Below are positions 1 to 12,540 of a stretch of DNA of 64,000 nt, piece after piece; position 1 is the stretch's first letter; the number at the start of each line of letters is the position of its first letter. The position numbers were made by a program, and so were the translations under genes. The notes beneath the pieces are model-generated. The model did not search any database. It worked only from the letters and a program-made list of their open reading frames with translations, and was not told the DNA's origin. The stretch is from Symsagittifera roscoffensis (Eukaryota > Xenacoelomorpha > Acoela > Convolutidae): contig NC_087069.1 of NCBI RefSeq assembly GCF_963678635.1, forward strand, positions 31,038,776-31,102,775, written 5' to 3'.

Positions 1-1157
1 AAATCTCGATAACTTCAGCAAGAGGTTTCTAAAAGTTCCTGTCACGAGATCTATGTCATGCTAGAAATCTTGATAAAATAAGCTATAAATCTCAAGGAAA
101 AAGTTCTGTCACGAGATCTAAGTCAAGTTAGAAATCTCGATAATTTAAGCTAGAAATCTAAAAGAATAAAGTCTGTCACGAGATCTAAGTCAAGTTAGAA
201 ATCTCGATAGTTTAAGCAATAAAACTCTTAGATTTCCTGACACTAGGTCTAAGTCAAATTAAAATCTTCATGAAACTAAAATAGAAAATCTATGAAAAAT
301 CCTGTCGAGAGATCTTAATCAAGTCTCGATGAGTTAAACTAGAGTTAAATAGAAGTCTCGTTGAGTTAAGCTAGAAATCTCCGAAAATTCAAGTCACGAG
401 ATCTAAATCAAGTTAAACTTCTCCTTAAATTAAGCTGGAAATCTCTGAAAGTTTCTGTCACGAGATCTAAGTCAAGTTAGAAATCTTGATAAATTAAGCT
501 AGAAATCTCAAGGAAAAAATTCTGTCACGAGATCTAAGTCAAGTTAGAAATCTCGATAATTTAAGCTAAAAAAACTCTGAGATTTCCTTGCACCAGACCT
601 ATGTCGAGTTAAAATCTTCATAAAATTCAGCTAGAAATCTCTGAAAATTCCTCTCATGAGATCTATGTCAAGTTAGAAAACTCAATAAATTAAGCTTTTA
701 TTTCTGATAATTTCTGTCGCCTGTTGTAAGTCAAGTTAGAAATCTCATTGAATAAGATAGAATTTTCTGACAATGCCTGTCACGAAAAACAAGGTAGAAA
801 TCTCGATAACTTCAGCAAGAGGTTTCTAAAAGTTCCTGTCACGAGATCTATGTCATGCTAGAAATCTTGATAAAATAAGCTATAAATCTCAAGGAAAAAG
901 TTCTGTCACGAGATCTAAGTCAAGTTAGAAATCTCGATAATTTAAGCTAGAAATCTAAAAGAATAAAGTCTGTCACGAGATCTAAGTCAAGTTAGAAATC
1001 TCGATAGTTTAAGCAATAAAACTCTTAGATTTCCTGACACTAGGTCTAAGTCAAATTAAAATCTTCATGAAACTAAAATAGAAAATCTATGAAAAATCCT
1101 GTCGAGAGATCTTAATCAAGTCTCGATGAGTTAAACTAGAGTTAAATAGAAGTCTCG
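1..1157 (+). repeat. 797-bp HOR, one full and one partial copy
   Basis: Bases 1-360 recur at 798-1157 at a constant offset of 797 bp (AAATCTCGATAACTTCAGC at 1 and 798; CCTGTCGAGA at 301 and 1098). The segment holds M8, M2 and near-consensus monomers followed by a compound CTGTCGAGAG monomer. It belongs to the 13-19 kb family: the same stretch appears almost unchanged from 16865 and from 18364. Bases 361-797 resemble 14.7-16.1 kb. The window edge cuts the first copy. Confidence 0.9.
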
Positions 1158-3980
1158 ATGAGTAAAGCTAGAAATCTCTGAGAATTTCTGTCACAAGATC
1201 TGAGTCAAGTTAGAAATATTTTCAAGTTAAACTCAGAACCTCTGAGAATCATTGTCACCTGATATAAGTCAAGTTAGAAACCTCCTTGAGTTAAGCATGA
1301 AATCTCTGAGAATTTCTGTCACAAGATCTGAGTCAAATTAGAAATCTCTTCAAGTTAAACTAAGAACCCCTGAGAATCTTTGTCACCACATATAAGTCAA
1401 GTTAGAAATCTCATTGAGTTAAGCTAGTAGCCTCTGAGAATTCCTGCCACGAGATCTAAGTTATGTTGGAAATCTCGAGAAATTAGGCTAAAATTCTATG
1501 AAAGTTCCTCTTCCCTGAGTTGGGTCTTGATGTTGTAAGCTAGATGTTGCGGGAAAAAATCCTGTCACAAGATCTAACTCAAGTTAGAAACCTCATTGAT
1601 TTAAGCTAGAAGACTCTGAACATTACTGTCACCAGGTCTGAGTCAAGTTAGAAATCTCGATAAGTTAGGCTAAAAACCTCTGAGAATTTTTTTCACAAGA
1701 TCTGAGTCAAGTTAGAAATCTCGATAAGTTGAGCTAAAACCTCTGAGAATCCTTGTCACAAAATGTAATTCAAGTTAGAAACCTCGTTGAGTTAAACTAG
1801 AAGTCTCTGAGAAATCCTGTCACGAGATCTAAGTTATGTTAGAAATCTCGAGAAATAAGGCTAAAAATCTATGAAAGTTCCTCTTCCCTGAGTTGGGTCT
1901 TGATGTTGTAAACTAGATGTCGCGGGAAAAAATCCTGCACGAGATCTATCTCAAGTTAGAAACCTCATTGAGTTAAGCAAGAAATCTCTGAGATTTTCTG
2001 TCACCAAATATAAGTCAAGTTAGAAATTTCATTGAGTTAAACTAGTAGTCTCTTAGAACAACTGTCACGAGATCTAAGTTATTCTGGAAAGCTCCAAAAT
2101 TAAGCAATAAAGCTAAAAATCTCATGTTCCCTGATATAAGTCTTGTTATTGTAAGCTAGAAATCTCGGGAAAAATCCTGTCACGAGATCTAATTCGGGTT
2201 AGAAATCTCAAAAATTTAAGCTAGAAATTTTTAAAAAATTCCGGTCCACATATCTAAGTCAAGTTAGAAATCTCGATAAGTTAAGCTAGAAGACTCTGAA
2301 AATTTCTGTCAACAGATATAAGTCAAGCCAGAAATCTCATTGAGTTAAGCTAAAAAACTTCTGAGAACCACTTTCACCAGATGTATGTCAAGTTAGTAAT
2401 GTCATTGAGTTAATCTAGAAGACTCTGACAATTCCTGTCACGAGATCTAAGTTATGTTAGAAATCTCGAGAAATTAGGCTAAAAATCTATGAAAGTTCCT
2501 CTTCCCTGAGTTGGGTCTTGATGTTGTAAACTAGATGTCGCGGGAAAAAATCCTGCACGAGATCTATCTCAAGTTAGAAACCTCATTGAGTTAAGCAAGA
2601 AATCTTTGAGAATTTCTGTCACAAGATCTGAGTCAAGTTAGAAATCTCTTCAAGTTAAACTAAGAACCTCTGAGATTCATTGTCACCAGATATAAGTCAA
2701 GTTAGAAACCTCATTGAGTTAAGCAAGAAATCTCTGAGAATTTCTGTCACAAGATCTGAGTCAATTTAGAAATCTCTTCAAGTTAAACTAAGAACCTCTG
2801 AGAATCGTTGTCACCACATATAAGTCAAGTTAGAAATCTCATTGAGTTAAGCTAGAAGCCTCTGAGAATTCCTGCCACGAGATCTAAGTTATGTTGGAAA
2901 TCTCGAAAAATTAGGCTAAAATTCTATGAAAGTTCCTCTTCCCTGAGTTGGGTCTTGATGTTGTAAACTAGATGTCGCGGGAAAAAATCCTGCACGAGAT
3001 CTATCTCAAGTTAGAAACCTCATTAAGTTAAGCAAGAAATCTCTGAGAATTTCTGTCACAAGATCTGAGTCAAGTTAGAAGATCTTCAAGTTAAACTAAA
3101 ACCCTCTGAGAAGCCTTGTCACAAGTTGTGACTCAATTTAGAAACCTCATTGAGCTAAACTAGAAGTCTCTGAGAATTCCGGTCGCGAGATCTAAGTCAA
3201 GTTAGAAATCTCATTGATTTAAACTAGAAGTCTCTGAACATTACTGTCACCAGGTCTAAGTCAAGTTGGAAATCTCGATATGTTAGTCTAAGAAACCTCT
3301 TAGAAACCTTGTCACCAGATGTAAGTCAAGTTAGAAATCTCATTGAGTTAAGCTAGAAGTCTGTGAGAAAAACTGTCACGAGATCTAATTTATTTTGGAA
3401 AGCTCGAGAAATTAAGCTAAAAATCTCTGATAATTCCTGTTCCCTGAGTTAGGTCTTGATATTCTAAGCTAGATGTCTCGGGAAAAAATCCTGTCACGAG
3501 ATCTAACTCAAGTTAGATTTCTCATTGAGTTAAGCTAGAAGTCTCTGAGAAATCCTGTCGCGAGATCTAAGTCAAGTTAGAAATCTCATTGAGTTAAAAT
3601 AGAAGTCTCTGAACATTACTGTCACCAGGTCTAAGTCAAGTTGGAAATCTCGATAAGTTAGTCTAAAAACCTCTGAGAATCCTTGTCACCAGATGTAAGT
3701 CAAGTTAGAAACCTCATTGAGTTAAGCTAGAAGACTCTGATAATTTCTGTCACCAGATGCAAGTCAAGTTAGAAATCTCATTGAGTTAAGCTAGAAATCT
3801 CTTCAAGCTAAACTAAAAACCTCTGAGAATCCTTGTCACAAGACGTAAGTCAAAATAGAAACGTCATTAAGTTAAACTAAGAGCCTCTGAAAATTCCTGT
3901 CGCGAGATCTAAGTCAAGTTAAAAATCTCATTGAGTTAAAATAGAAGTCTCTGAGAATTCCTGTGAAGAGATCTAAGTCT
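1158..3980 (+). repeat. Divergent satellite block with TTCCCTGAG monomers
   Basis: Monomers here mostly carry CTCATTGAGTTAAGC in the middle and alternate with a distinct type containing TTCCCTGAGTTGGGTCTTGA (starting near 1511, 1884, 2502 and 2939, with variants near 2127 and 3441). Spacings of that marker (373, 618, 437 and 502 bp) are irregular, so there is no clean HOR. A shared short deletion giving CCTGCACGAGATCTATCTC follows the marker at about 1937, 2551 and 2988, which shows that those blocks were copied from one another. M1 and M5 monomers, common further right, are absent. No gene is visible. Confidence 0.85.
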
Positions 3981-5268
3981 GATAATTTCTGTCACCAGAT
4001 GTAAACCACGTAGGAAATCTCATTTAGTTAACCTTGAAATCTCTGAAAATTTCTGTCACGAGATCTAAGTCAAGTAAGAAATCCCATTAATTTAAGCTAG
4101 AAACCCCTGAGATTTTGTGTCACAAGATCTGAGTCGAGTTAAAAAAACTCATCGAGTTAAACTAAAAAACTCTGAGAATCCCTATCACTAGATGTAACTC
4201 GATTGAGAAAACTCATTGAGTTAAGCTAGATGTGTCTGGAATTCCTTGTCACGAGATCTAAGCTATTTTGGAAAGCTCGAGAAACGAAGCTAAAAATCTC
4301 CTGTTCCCTGATACAAGTTTTGATAATGTAGAGATCTCGGGAAAAATCTTGTCACGAGATTTAACTCAAGTTGGAAATCTCATTGAGTTAAGCCAGAAAT
4401 TTCTGGAATTTCCTGTCACGAGATCTAAGTCAAGTTAGAAATCTCGCTAATTTAAGATAGAATACTCTGAAAAATTCTATCTCAGGGCTTAAGTCAAGTT
4501 AGAAATCTCATTGAGTTATGCTAGAAGTCTCTGAGAATTCCTGTCACGTGATCTAAGTTAAGTTAGAAACGTCATTGAGTTAAACTAGAAGTCTCTGAGA
4601 GTTCCTGTCGCGAGATCTAAGTCAAGTTAGAAATCTCATTGAGTTAAACTAGAAGTCTCTGAGATTTCCTGTCACGAGATCTAAGACTGATAATTTCTGT
4701 CACCAGATGTAAACCACGTAGGAAATTTGATTTAGTTAACCTATAAATCTCTGAAAATTTCTGTCACGAGATCTTAGTCAAGTAAGAAATCTCATTGATT
4801 TAAGCTAGAAAGCCCTGAGATTTTCTGTCACAAGATCTGAGTCGAGTTGAAAATCTCTTCGAGTTAAGCTAAAAAAGCTCTGAGAATCCCTATCACTAGA
4901 TATAACTCGAGTTAGAAAGCTCATTGAGTTAAGCTAGATGTCTCTGGAATTTCCTGTCACGAAATCTAAATTATGATGGAAAGCTCGAGAAACGAAGCTA
5001 AAAATATCCTGTTCCCTGATACAAGTTTTGATAATGTAGAAATCTCAGGAAAAATACTTGCCACGAGATTTAACTCAAGTTGGAAATCTCATTAATTTAA
5101 GCCAGAAATTTCTGGAATTTCCTGTCACGAGATCTAAGTCAAGTTAGAAATCTCAATAATTTAAGATAGAAGACTCTGAAAAATTCTGTCACAAGATTTA
5201 AGTCAAGTTAGAAATCTTATTGAGTTATGCTAGAAGTCTCTGAGAATTCCTGTCACGAGATCTAAGTC
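3981..5268 (+). repeat. 708-bp tandem duplication
   Basis: Markers repeat at a 708-bp offset: GATAATTTCTGTCACC at 3981 and 4689, and GAAACGAAGC at 4281 and 4989. Copy 1 is 3981-4688. Copy 2 follows it to about 5268, where the sequences part. Each unit is about eleven monomers and includes one TTCCCTGATACAAG monomer of the type seen further left. Numerous point differences separate the copies, so this duplication looks older than those after 40 kb. Confidence 0.85.
4605..4668 (+). repeat. Representative 64-bp satellite monomer
   Basis: Reference unit for the array, counted from CTGTC. Monomer positions 8-14, 26-32 and 48-54 carry GAGATCT, GAAATCT and GAAATCT in the consensus, so the unit divides into about 20, 22 and 22 bp sub-units. 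Positions 7-16 and 23-34 form an imperfect inverted repeat (CGAGATCTAA and TTAGAAATCTCG) round a six-base loop. This particular copy has TCGCGAG for TCACGAG and the CTCATTGAG variant in the middle sub-unit. Confidence 0.9.
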
Positions 5269-5460
5269 AAGTTAGAAGTCTCGATGAGTTAGGCTAAATC
5301 TCGGGGGAAAAAATCTGTCACCAGATCTAAGTCAAGTTTAAAATCTCGGTGAGTTAAGCTAGAAGACTCTGATAATTCCTGACAAGAGATCTAAGTCAAG
5401 TTAGAAATCTCATTGTATTTAGCTAGAATTCTCTGATAATTTCGTTCACGAGTTCTACGT
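5269..5460 (+). repeat. Unclustered monomers before the 555-bp HOR
   Basis: About three satellite monomers, partly resembling the end of the following HOR (CTCTGATAATTCCTGACAAG near 5370). They appear to be a diverged partial copy of that unit. Nothing else is seen here. Confidence 0.6.
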
Positions 5461-7845
5461 CAAGTTTGAAATCTCTTCAAGTTAAACTGAAAACCTCCAA
5501 TAATCCCTGTCACCAGATGTTAGTCAAGATAGAAATCTCATTTACTTAAGCTAGAAGTCTCTGAGAACTCCTGTCACGAGATCTAAGTTAAGTTAGAAAT
5601 CTCGATAAGTTAAGCTAGCAATCTTTTAAAATTCCTGTCACGAGATCTAAATCATGTTAGAAATCTTGATAAGGTAAGCCAGAAGTCTCGGGAAAAAATC
5701 CTGTCACGAGATCTAACTCAAGTTAGAAACCTCATTGAGTCGAGCTAGAAATATCTGAGAATTTTTGTCACAAGATCTAAGTTAAGTAAGAAGTCTCGAT
5801 GAGTTAGCCTAGCAATCTCGGTAAGTTAGAAATCTTGATAAGTTACGCTAAATTCTCTGAAAAAAAAATCTGGCACAAAATTTAAGTCAAGTTAAAAGCT
5901 TCGATGAGCTAAGCTAGATGACTCTGATAATTCCTGTCAAGAAATCTAAGTCAAGTTAGAAATCTCATAGTATTGAGCTAGAATTTACTGAGAATTTCCT
6001 TCACAAGATCTACCTCAAGTTTGAAATCTCTTCAAGTTAAATTGAAAACCTCCAATAATCCCTGTCACCAGATGTTAGTCAAGATAGAAATCTCATTTAC
6101 TTAAGCTAGAAGTCTCTGAGAACTCCTGTCACGAGATCTAAGTTAAGTTAGAAATCTCGATAAGTTAAGCTAGCAATCTTTTAAAATTACTGTCACGAGA
6201 TCTAAATCATGTTAGAAATCTTGATAAGGTAAGCCAGAAGTCTCGGGAAAAAATCCTGTCACGAGATCTAACTCAAGTTAGAAACCTCATTGAGTCGAGC
6301 TAGAAATCTCTGAGAATTTTTGTCACAAGATCTAAGTTAAGTAAGAAGTCTCGATGAGTTAGCCTAGCAATCTCGATAAATTAGAAATCTTGATAAGTTA
6401 CGCTAAATTCTCTGAAAAAAAAATCTGGCACAAAATTTAAGTCAAGTTAAAAGCTTCGATGAGCTAAGCTAGATGACTCTGATAATTCCTGTCAAGAGAT
6501 CTAAGTCAAGTTAGAAATCTCATTGTATTAAGCTAGAATTTTCTGAGAATTTCCTTCACAAGATCTACCTCAAGTTTGAAATCTCTTCAAGTTAAACTGA
6601 AAACCTCCAATAATCCCTGTCACCAGATGTTAGTCAAGATAGAAATCTCATTTACTTAAGCTAGAAGTCTCTGAGAACTCCTGTCACGAGATCTAAGTTA
6701 AGTTAGAAATCTCGATAAGTTAAGCTAGCAATCTTTTAAAATTCCTGTCACGAGATCTAAATCATGTTAGAAATCCTGATAAGGTAAGTAAGCCAGAAGT
6801 CTCGGGAAAAAATCCTGTCACGAGATCTAACTCAAGTTGTAAACCTCATTGAGTCGAGCTAGAAATCTCTGAGAATCTTTGTCACAAGATCTAAGTTAAG
6901 TAAGAAGTCTCGATGAGTTAGCCTAGCAATCTCGGTAAGTTAGAAATCTTGATAAGTTACGCTAAATTCTCTGAAAAAAAAATCTGGCACAAAATTTAAG
7001 TCAAGTTAAAAGCTTCGATGAGCTAAGCTAGTTGACTCTGATAATTCCTGTCAAGAGATCTAAGTCAAGTTAGAAATCTCATAGTATTAAGCTAGAATTT
7101 TCTGAGAATTTCCTTCACAAGATCTACCTCAAGTTTGAAATCTCTTCAAGTTAAACTGAAAACCTCCAATAATCCCTGTCACCAGATGTTAGTCAAGATA
7201 GAAATCTCATTTACTTAAGCTAGAAGTCTCTGAGAACTCCTGTCACGAGATCTAAGTTAAGTTAGAAATCTCGATAAAATAAGCTAGCAATCTTTTAAAA
7301 TTCCTGTCACGAGATCTAAATCATGTTAGAAATCTTGATAAGGTAAGTAAGCCAGAAGTCTCGGGAAAAAATCCTGTCACGAGATCTAACTCAAGTTGTA
7401 AACCTCATTGAGTCGAGCTAGAAATCTCTGAGAATTTTTGTCACAAGATCTAAGTTAAGTAAGAAGTCTCGATGAGTTAGCCTAGCAATCTCGGTAAGTT
7501 AGAAATCTTGATAAGTTACGCTAAATTATCTGAAAAAAAAATCTGGCACAAAATTTAAGTCAAGTTAAAAGCATCGATGAGCTAAGCTAGATGACTCTGA
7601 TAATTTCTGTCAAGAGATCTAAGTCAAGTTAGAAATCTCATTGTATTAAGCTAGAATTCTCTGAGATTTTCCTTCACAAGATCTACGTCAAGTTTGAAAC
7701 CTCTTCAAGTTAAACTGAAAACCTCCGGGAATCCCTGTCACCAGACGTTAGTCAAGTTAGAAATCTCATTTACTTAAGCTAGAAATCTCTGAGAATTCCT
7801 GTCACGAGATCTAAGTTAAGTTAGAATTCTCGATAAGTTAAGCTA
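5461..7845 (+). repeat. 555-559 bp HOR, four copies plus a partial
   Basis: CAAGTTTGAAATCTCTTC starts copies at 5461, 6016, 6571 and 7130, with CAAGTTTGAAACC at 7689. Periods are 555, 555, 559 and 559 bp. The 4-bp gain in the third and fourth units is an extra TAAG (GGTAAGTAAGCC near 6781 and 7341). Each unit is about 8.7 monomers and contains a shortened monomer with two successive TTAGAAATCTTGATAAG-like arms. The fifth copy departs from the pattern after about 7845. Strong conservation between copies indicates local amplification inside the otherwise divergent left block. Confidence 0.92.
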
Positions 7846-8520
7846 GAAGATTCTCAGAATTCTTGTCACCAGATCTAAGTTATGTTGGAAAGCTCGAGAA
7901 ATTAGGCTGAAATTCTCTGAAAGTTCCTGCTCTCTAAAATAAGTCTGGATATTGTAAGCTAGAAATCTCGAGAAAAATTCTGACATGAGATCTAATTCAA
8001 GTTAGAAATCTCATTAAGATAAGCTAGAATTTTCTGAGAATTTCTGTCACGAGATCTAAGTCAAATTAGAAGTCTCGATGGGTTAAGCTAGCTATCCCTT
8101 AAAATTCCTATCACGAGATCCATATCATGGTAGAAATCTTGATATGTAAAGCTAGAAATCTCGGGGAGAAATAATGTCACGAGATCTACGTCAAATTAGA
8201 AATCTCGATAATTTAAGCTAGAAATATCTGAGATTTCCTGTAACCAGATCTAAGTCAAGTTAAAAACCTCTCATTGAGTTAAGCTAGAAGTATCTGCGAA
8301 TAACTGTCACGAGATCTGAGTTACTTTGGAAAGCTCAAGAAATTAAGCTACAACTCTCTGAAAGTTCCTGTTCCCTAATATAAGTCTTGATAAAGTATGC
8401 TGAAAATCTCAGGAAAAATTCTGCCACCAGATTTAGGTCAATTTAAAAATCTCGATAAGTTAAACTGGAAGATTCTTGGAAAAATCTGGAGATTTTCTAC
8501 CTCTGAAACCTCTTGTCACG
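7846..8520 (+). repeat. Irregular divergent monomers
   Basis: About ten satellite monomers with no period I could detect. They include degraded TTCCCT-type monomers (TGCTCTCTAAAATAAG near 7928, GTTCCCTAATATAAG near 8350) and a monomer interrupted near 8470-8515 by short repeats of GGAAAAATCTGGAG and CTCTGAAACC character. No gene or foreign insertion is seen. Confidence 0.7.
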
Positions 8521-11500
8521 AGATCTAAGTCAAGTTAGAAATCTCAATAATTTGAGCTAGAAGATTCTGAAAATTTCTGTCACCAGATGAAAATTTAATT
8601 AGAAATCTCATTGAGTTAAGCTAGTAATCTCTGAAAGTTCCTGTCACGAGATATAAATCAAGTTAGAAGTCTCGAGAAAGTAGGCTAGCAATCTCTGAAA
8701 ATTCCTGTCACGAGATCTATGTCATACTAGAGATCTTGATAATGTAAGCTAGAAATCCCGGGAAAAAATCCTGTCAACAGATCTAACTCAAGCTAGAAAT
8801 CTTATTGAGCTAAGCTAGAATTCTCTGAAGTTTCCTGTCACGAGATCTAAGTCAAGTTAGAAATATCGATAAATTAAGCTAGAATTCTCTGAGAATTTCT
8901 GTCACCAGATGTAAGTCAAGTTAGAAACCTCTTTCAGTTAAGCTAAAAAACCTTTGAGAATTCCTGTCACCAGATGTGAGTCAAGCTAGAAACGTCATTG
9001 AGTTAAAATTTCGATAATTTAAGCTAGAAGACTCTGAAAATTTCTGTCACCAGATGTAAGTTTAATTAGAAATCTCATTGAGTTAAGCTAGTAATATTTG
9101 AAACTTCCTGTCACGAGATCTAAATCAAGTTAGAAGTCTCGAGAAAGCAGGCTAGCAATCTCTGAAAATTCCTGTGTCAGGTCTAAATCAAGTTAGAAAT
9201 CTCTATAAGTTGAGCTTGAAGACTCTGAAAGTTCCTGTCACCAGATGTATGTCACATAAGAAATCTCATTTGGTTAAGCTAGAAATCTCTGAAAGTTCCT
9301 GTAACGAGATCCAAGTCAAGTTAGAAATCTCAATAAGTTAAGCTAGAAGACTCTGAGAATTTCTGTCACCAGATGTAAGTCAAGTTAGAAACCTCTTTCA
9401 GTTAAGCTAAAAAACCTTTGAGAATTCCTGTCACCAGATGTGAGTCAAGCTAGAAACGTCATTGAGTTAAGCTAGAAATCTCAGAGAATTTCTGTCACGA
9501 GATATATGTCATACTAGAGATCTTGATAATGTAAGCTAGAATTCTCGGGAAAAAATCCTGTCAACAGATCTAACTCAAGTTAGAAATCTTATTGAGCTAA
9601 GCTAGATTTCTCTGAAAATTCCTGTCACGAGATCTAAGTCAAGTTAGAAATCTCGATAAATTAAGCTAGAATTCTTTGAGAATTTCTGTCACAAGACCTA
9701 AGTCAAGTTGAAAATCTCCTTAAGTTAAGCAAAAAACCTCTGAGAATTCAGTATTTTAGCACATTTAAGTCAGTATAGAAACCTTATTGAGTTAGGCTGG
9801 AAGTCTTTGAGAATTTCTGTCACAAGATCTAATTCAATTTAGAAGTCTCGATGAGTTAGGCTAGCAATCTTCCTGCAATCTCTAAAAATTCCTGTCACGA
9901 GATCTATGTCAAGTTAGGTATCTTGATAATTTAGGCTAGAAATCTCGGGAAAAATCCTGTCACGAGATCTATGTCAAGTTAGAAATCTCAAAAATTTAAG
10001 AGTTTTCCTGTCAACAGATCTAAGTCAAGTTGAAATTCTCATTAGGTTAAGCTAGAAATATCTGAAAGTTTCTGTCACGAGATCTAAGTCAAGTTAGAAG
10101 TCTCGATGAGTTAAGCTAGAAATCTCTGGAAATTCAAGTCACGAGATCTAGGTCAAAAAGATTTCTCGCTAAGTTAAGCTGGAAATCTCTGAAAATTTCT
10201 GTCACGAGATCTATGTCATGTTACATATCTTGATAAGTAAAACTAGAAATCTCGGGAAAATTTCCTGTCACTAGAACTATGACAAAATAGAAATCTCAAT
10301 GATTTAAGCTATAAAACTCTGAGTTTTCCTGTCAATAAATCTAAGTCAAGTTAAAGTTCACATTAAGTTAAGCTAGAAATCTTTGAAAGTTTCTCTCACG
10401 AGAAACAAGTCAAGTTAGCAAACTCGATAAATTAAGCTTTTCTTTCTGATAATTTCTGTCACCAGATGTAAGTCAAGTTAGAAATCTCAATAATTTGAGC
10501 TAGAAGATCCTGAAAATTTCTGTCACCAGATGAAAATTTAATTAGAAATCTCATTGAGTTAAGCTAGTAATCTCTGAAAGTTCCTGTCACGAGATATAAA
10601 TCAAGTTAGAAGTCTCGAGAAAGTAGGCTAGCAATCTCTGAAAATTCCTGTCACGGGATCTATGTCATACTAGAGATCTTGATAATGTAAGCTAGAAATC
10701 CCGGGAAAAAATCCTGTCAACAGATCTAACTCAAGCTAGAAATCTTATTGAGCTAAGCTAGAATTCTCTGAAGTTTCCTGTCACGAGATCTAAGTCAAGT
10801 TAGAAATATCGATAAATTAAGCTAGAATTCTCTGAGAATTTCTGTCACAAGACATAAGTCAAGTTGAAAATCTCCCTAAGATAAGCAAAAAACTCTGAGA
10901 ATTCCTGTCAGCAGATTTAAGTGAAAATAGAAACCTTAATGAGTTAGGCTAGAAATCTTTGAGATTTTCTGTCACAAGCTCTAATTCAATTCAAGTCTCG
11001 ATGAGCTAGGCTAGCAATCTCTTAAAATTGCTGTCACGATATCTATATCATGTTATAAATCTGGTTAAGTTAAGCTAGAAAACCTAGGGAGAAATTCTGT
11101 CACCAGATCTAAGTCAATTTAAAAATCTCGATAAGTTAAGCTGGAAGACTCTGAGATTTTCTGTCACCAGATGTAAGTTTAATTAGAAATCTCATTGAGT
11201 TAAGCTATTATTATTTGAAACTTCCTGTCACGAGATCTAAATCAAGTTAGAAGTCTCGAGAAAGTAGGCTAGCAATCTCTGAAAATTCCTGTGTCAGGTC
11301 TAAATCAAGTTAGAAATCTCTATAAATTGAGCTTGAAGACTCTGAAAGTTCCTGTCACCAGATGTATGTCACATAAGAAATCTCATTTGGTTAAGCTAGA
11401 AATCTCTGAAAGTTCCTGTAACGAGATCCAAGTCAAGTTAGAAATCTCAATAAGTTAAGCTAGAAGACTCTGAGAATTTCTGTCACCAGATGTAAGTCAA

Positions 11501-12540
11501 GTTAGAAACCTCTTTCAGTTAAGCTAAAAACCTTTGAGAATTCCTGTCACCAGATGTGAGTCAAGCTAGAAACGTCATTGAGTTAAGCTAGAAATCTCAG
11601 AGAATTTCTGTCACGAGATATATGTCATACTAGAGATCTTGATAATGTAAGCTAGAATTCTCGGGAAAAAATCCTGTCAACAGATCTAACTCAAGTTAGA
11701 AATCTTATTGAGCTAAGCTAGAATTCTCTGAAGTTTCCTGTCACGAGATCTAAGTCAAGTTAGAAATCTCGATAAATTAAGCTAGAAATCTTTGAGAATT
11801 TCTGTCACAAGACCTAAGTCAAGTTGAAAATCTCCTTAAGTTAAGCAAAAAACCTCTGAGAATTCAGTATTTTAGCACATTTAAGTCAGTATAGAAACCT
11901 TATTGAGTTAGGCTAGAAGTCTTTGAGAATTTCTGTCACAAGATCTAATTCAATTTAGAAGTCTCGATGAGTTAGGCCAGCAATCTTCCTGCAATCTCTA
12001 AAAATTCCTGTCACGAGATCTATGTCAAGTTAGGTATCTTGATAAGTTAGGCTAGAAATCTCGGGAAAAATCCTGTCACGAGATCTATGTCAAGTTAGAA
12101 ATCTCAAAAATTTAAGAGTTTTCCTGTCAACAGATCTAAGTCAAGTTGAAATTCTCATTAGGTTAAGCTAGAAATCTCTGAAAGTTTCTGTCACGAGATC
12201 TAAGTCAAGTTAGAAGTCTCGATGAGTTAAGCTAGAAATCTCTGGAAATTCAAGTCACGAGATCTAGGTCAAAAAGATTTCTCGCTAAGTTAAGCTGGAA
12301 ATCTCTGAAAATTTCTGTCACGAGATCTATGACAAAATAGAAATCTCAATGATTTAAGCTATAAAACTCTGAGTTTTCCTGTCAATAAATCTAAGTCAAG
12401 TTAAAGTTCACATTAAGTTAAGCTAGAAATCTTTGAAAGTTTCTCTCACAAGAAACAAGTCAAGTTAGCAAACTCGATAAATTAAGCTTTTCTTTCTGAT
12501 AATTTCTGTCACCAGATGTAAGTCAAGTGAGAAATCTCAT
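8521..12540 (+). repeat. Mosaic 1.9-2.1 kb duplication
   Basis: Two duplicated segments are interleaved. Bases 8521-8904 match 10464-10847 (offset 1943 bp, for example AGATCTTGAT at 8731 and 10674). Bases from about 9036 to 10490 match about 11152 to 12540, at offset 2116 (ACGTCATTG at 9456 and 11572; TCCTGCAATC at 9871 and 11987), then at 2050 after one 66-bp monomer is missing from the second copy (GACAAAATAG at 10281 and 12331). An odd monomer with CAGTATTTTAGCACAT marks both copies (about 9749 and 11865). Confidence 0.88.
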
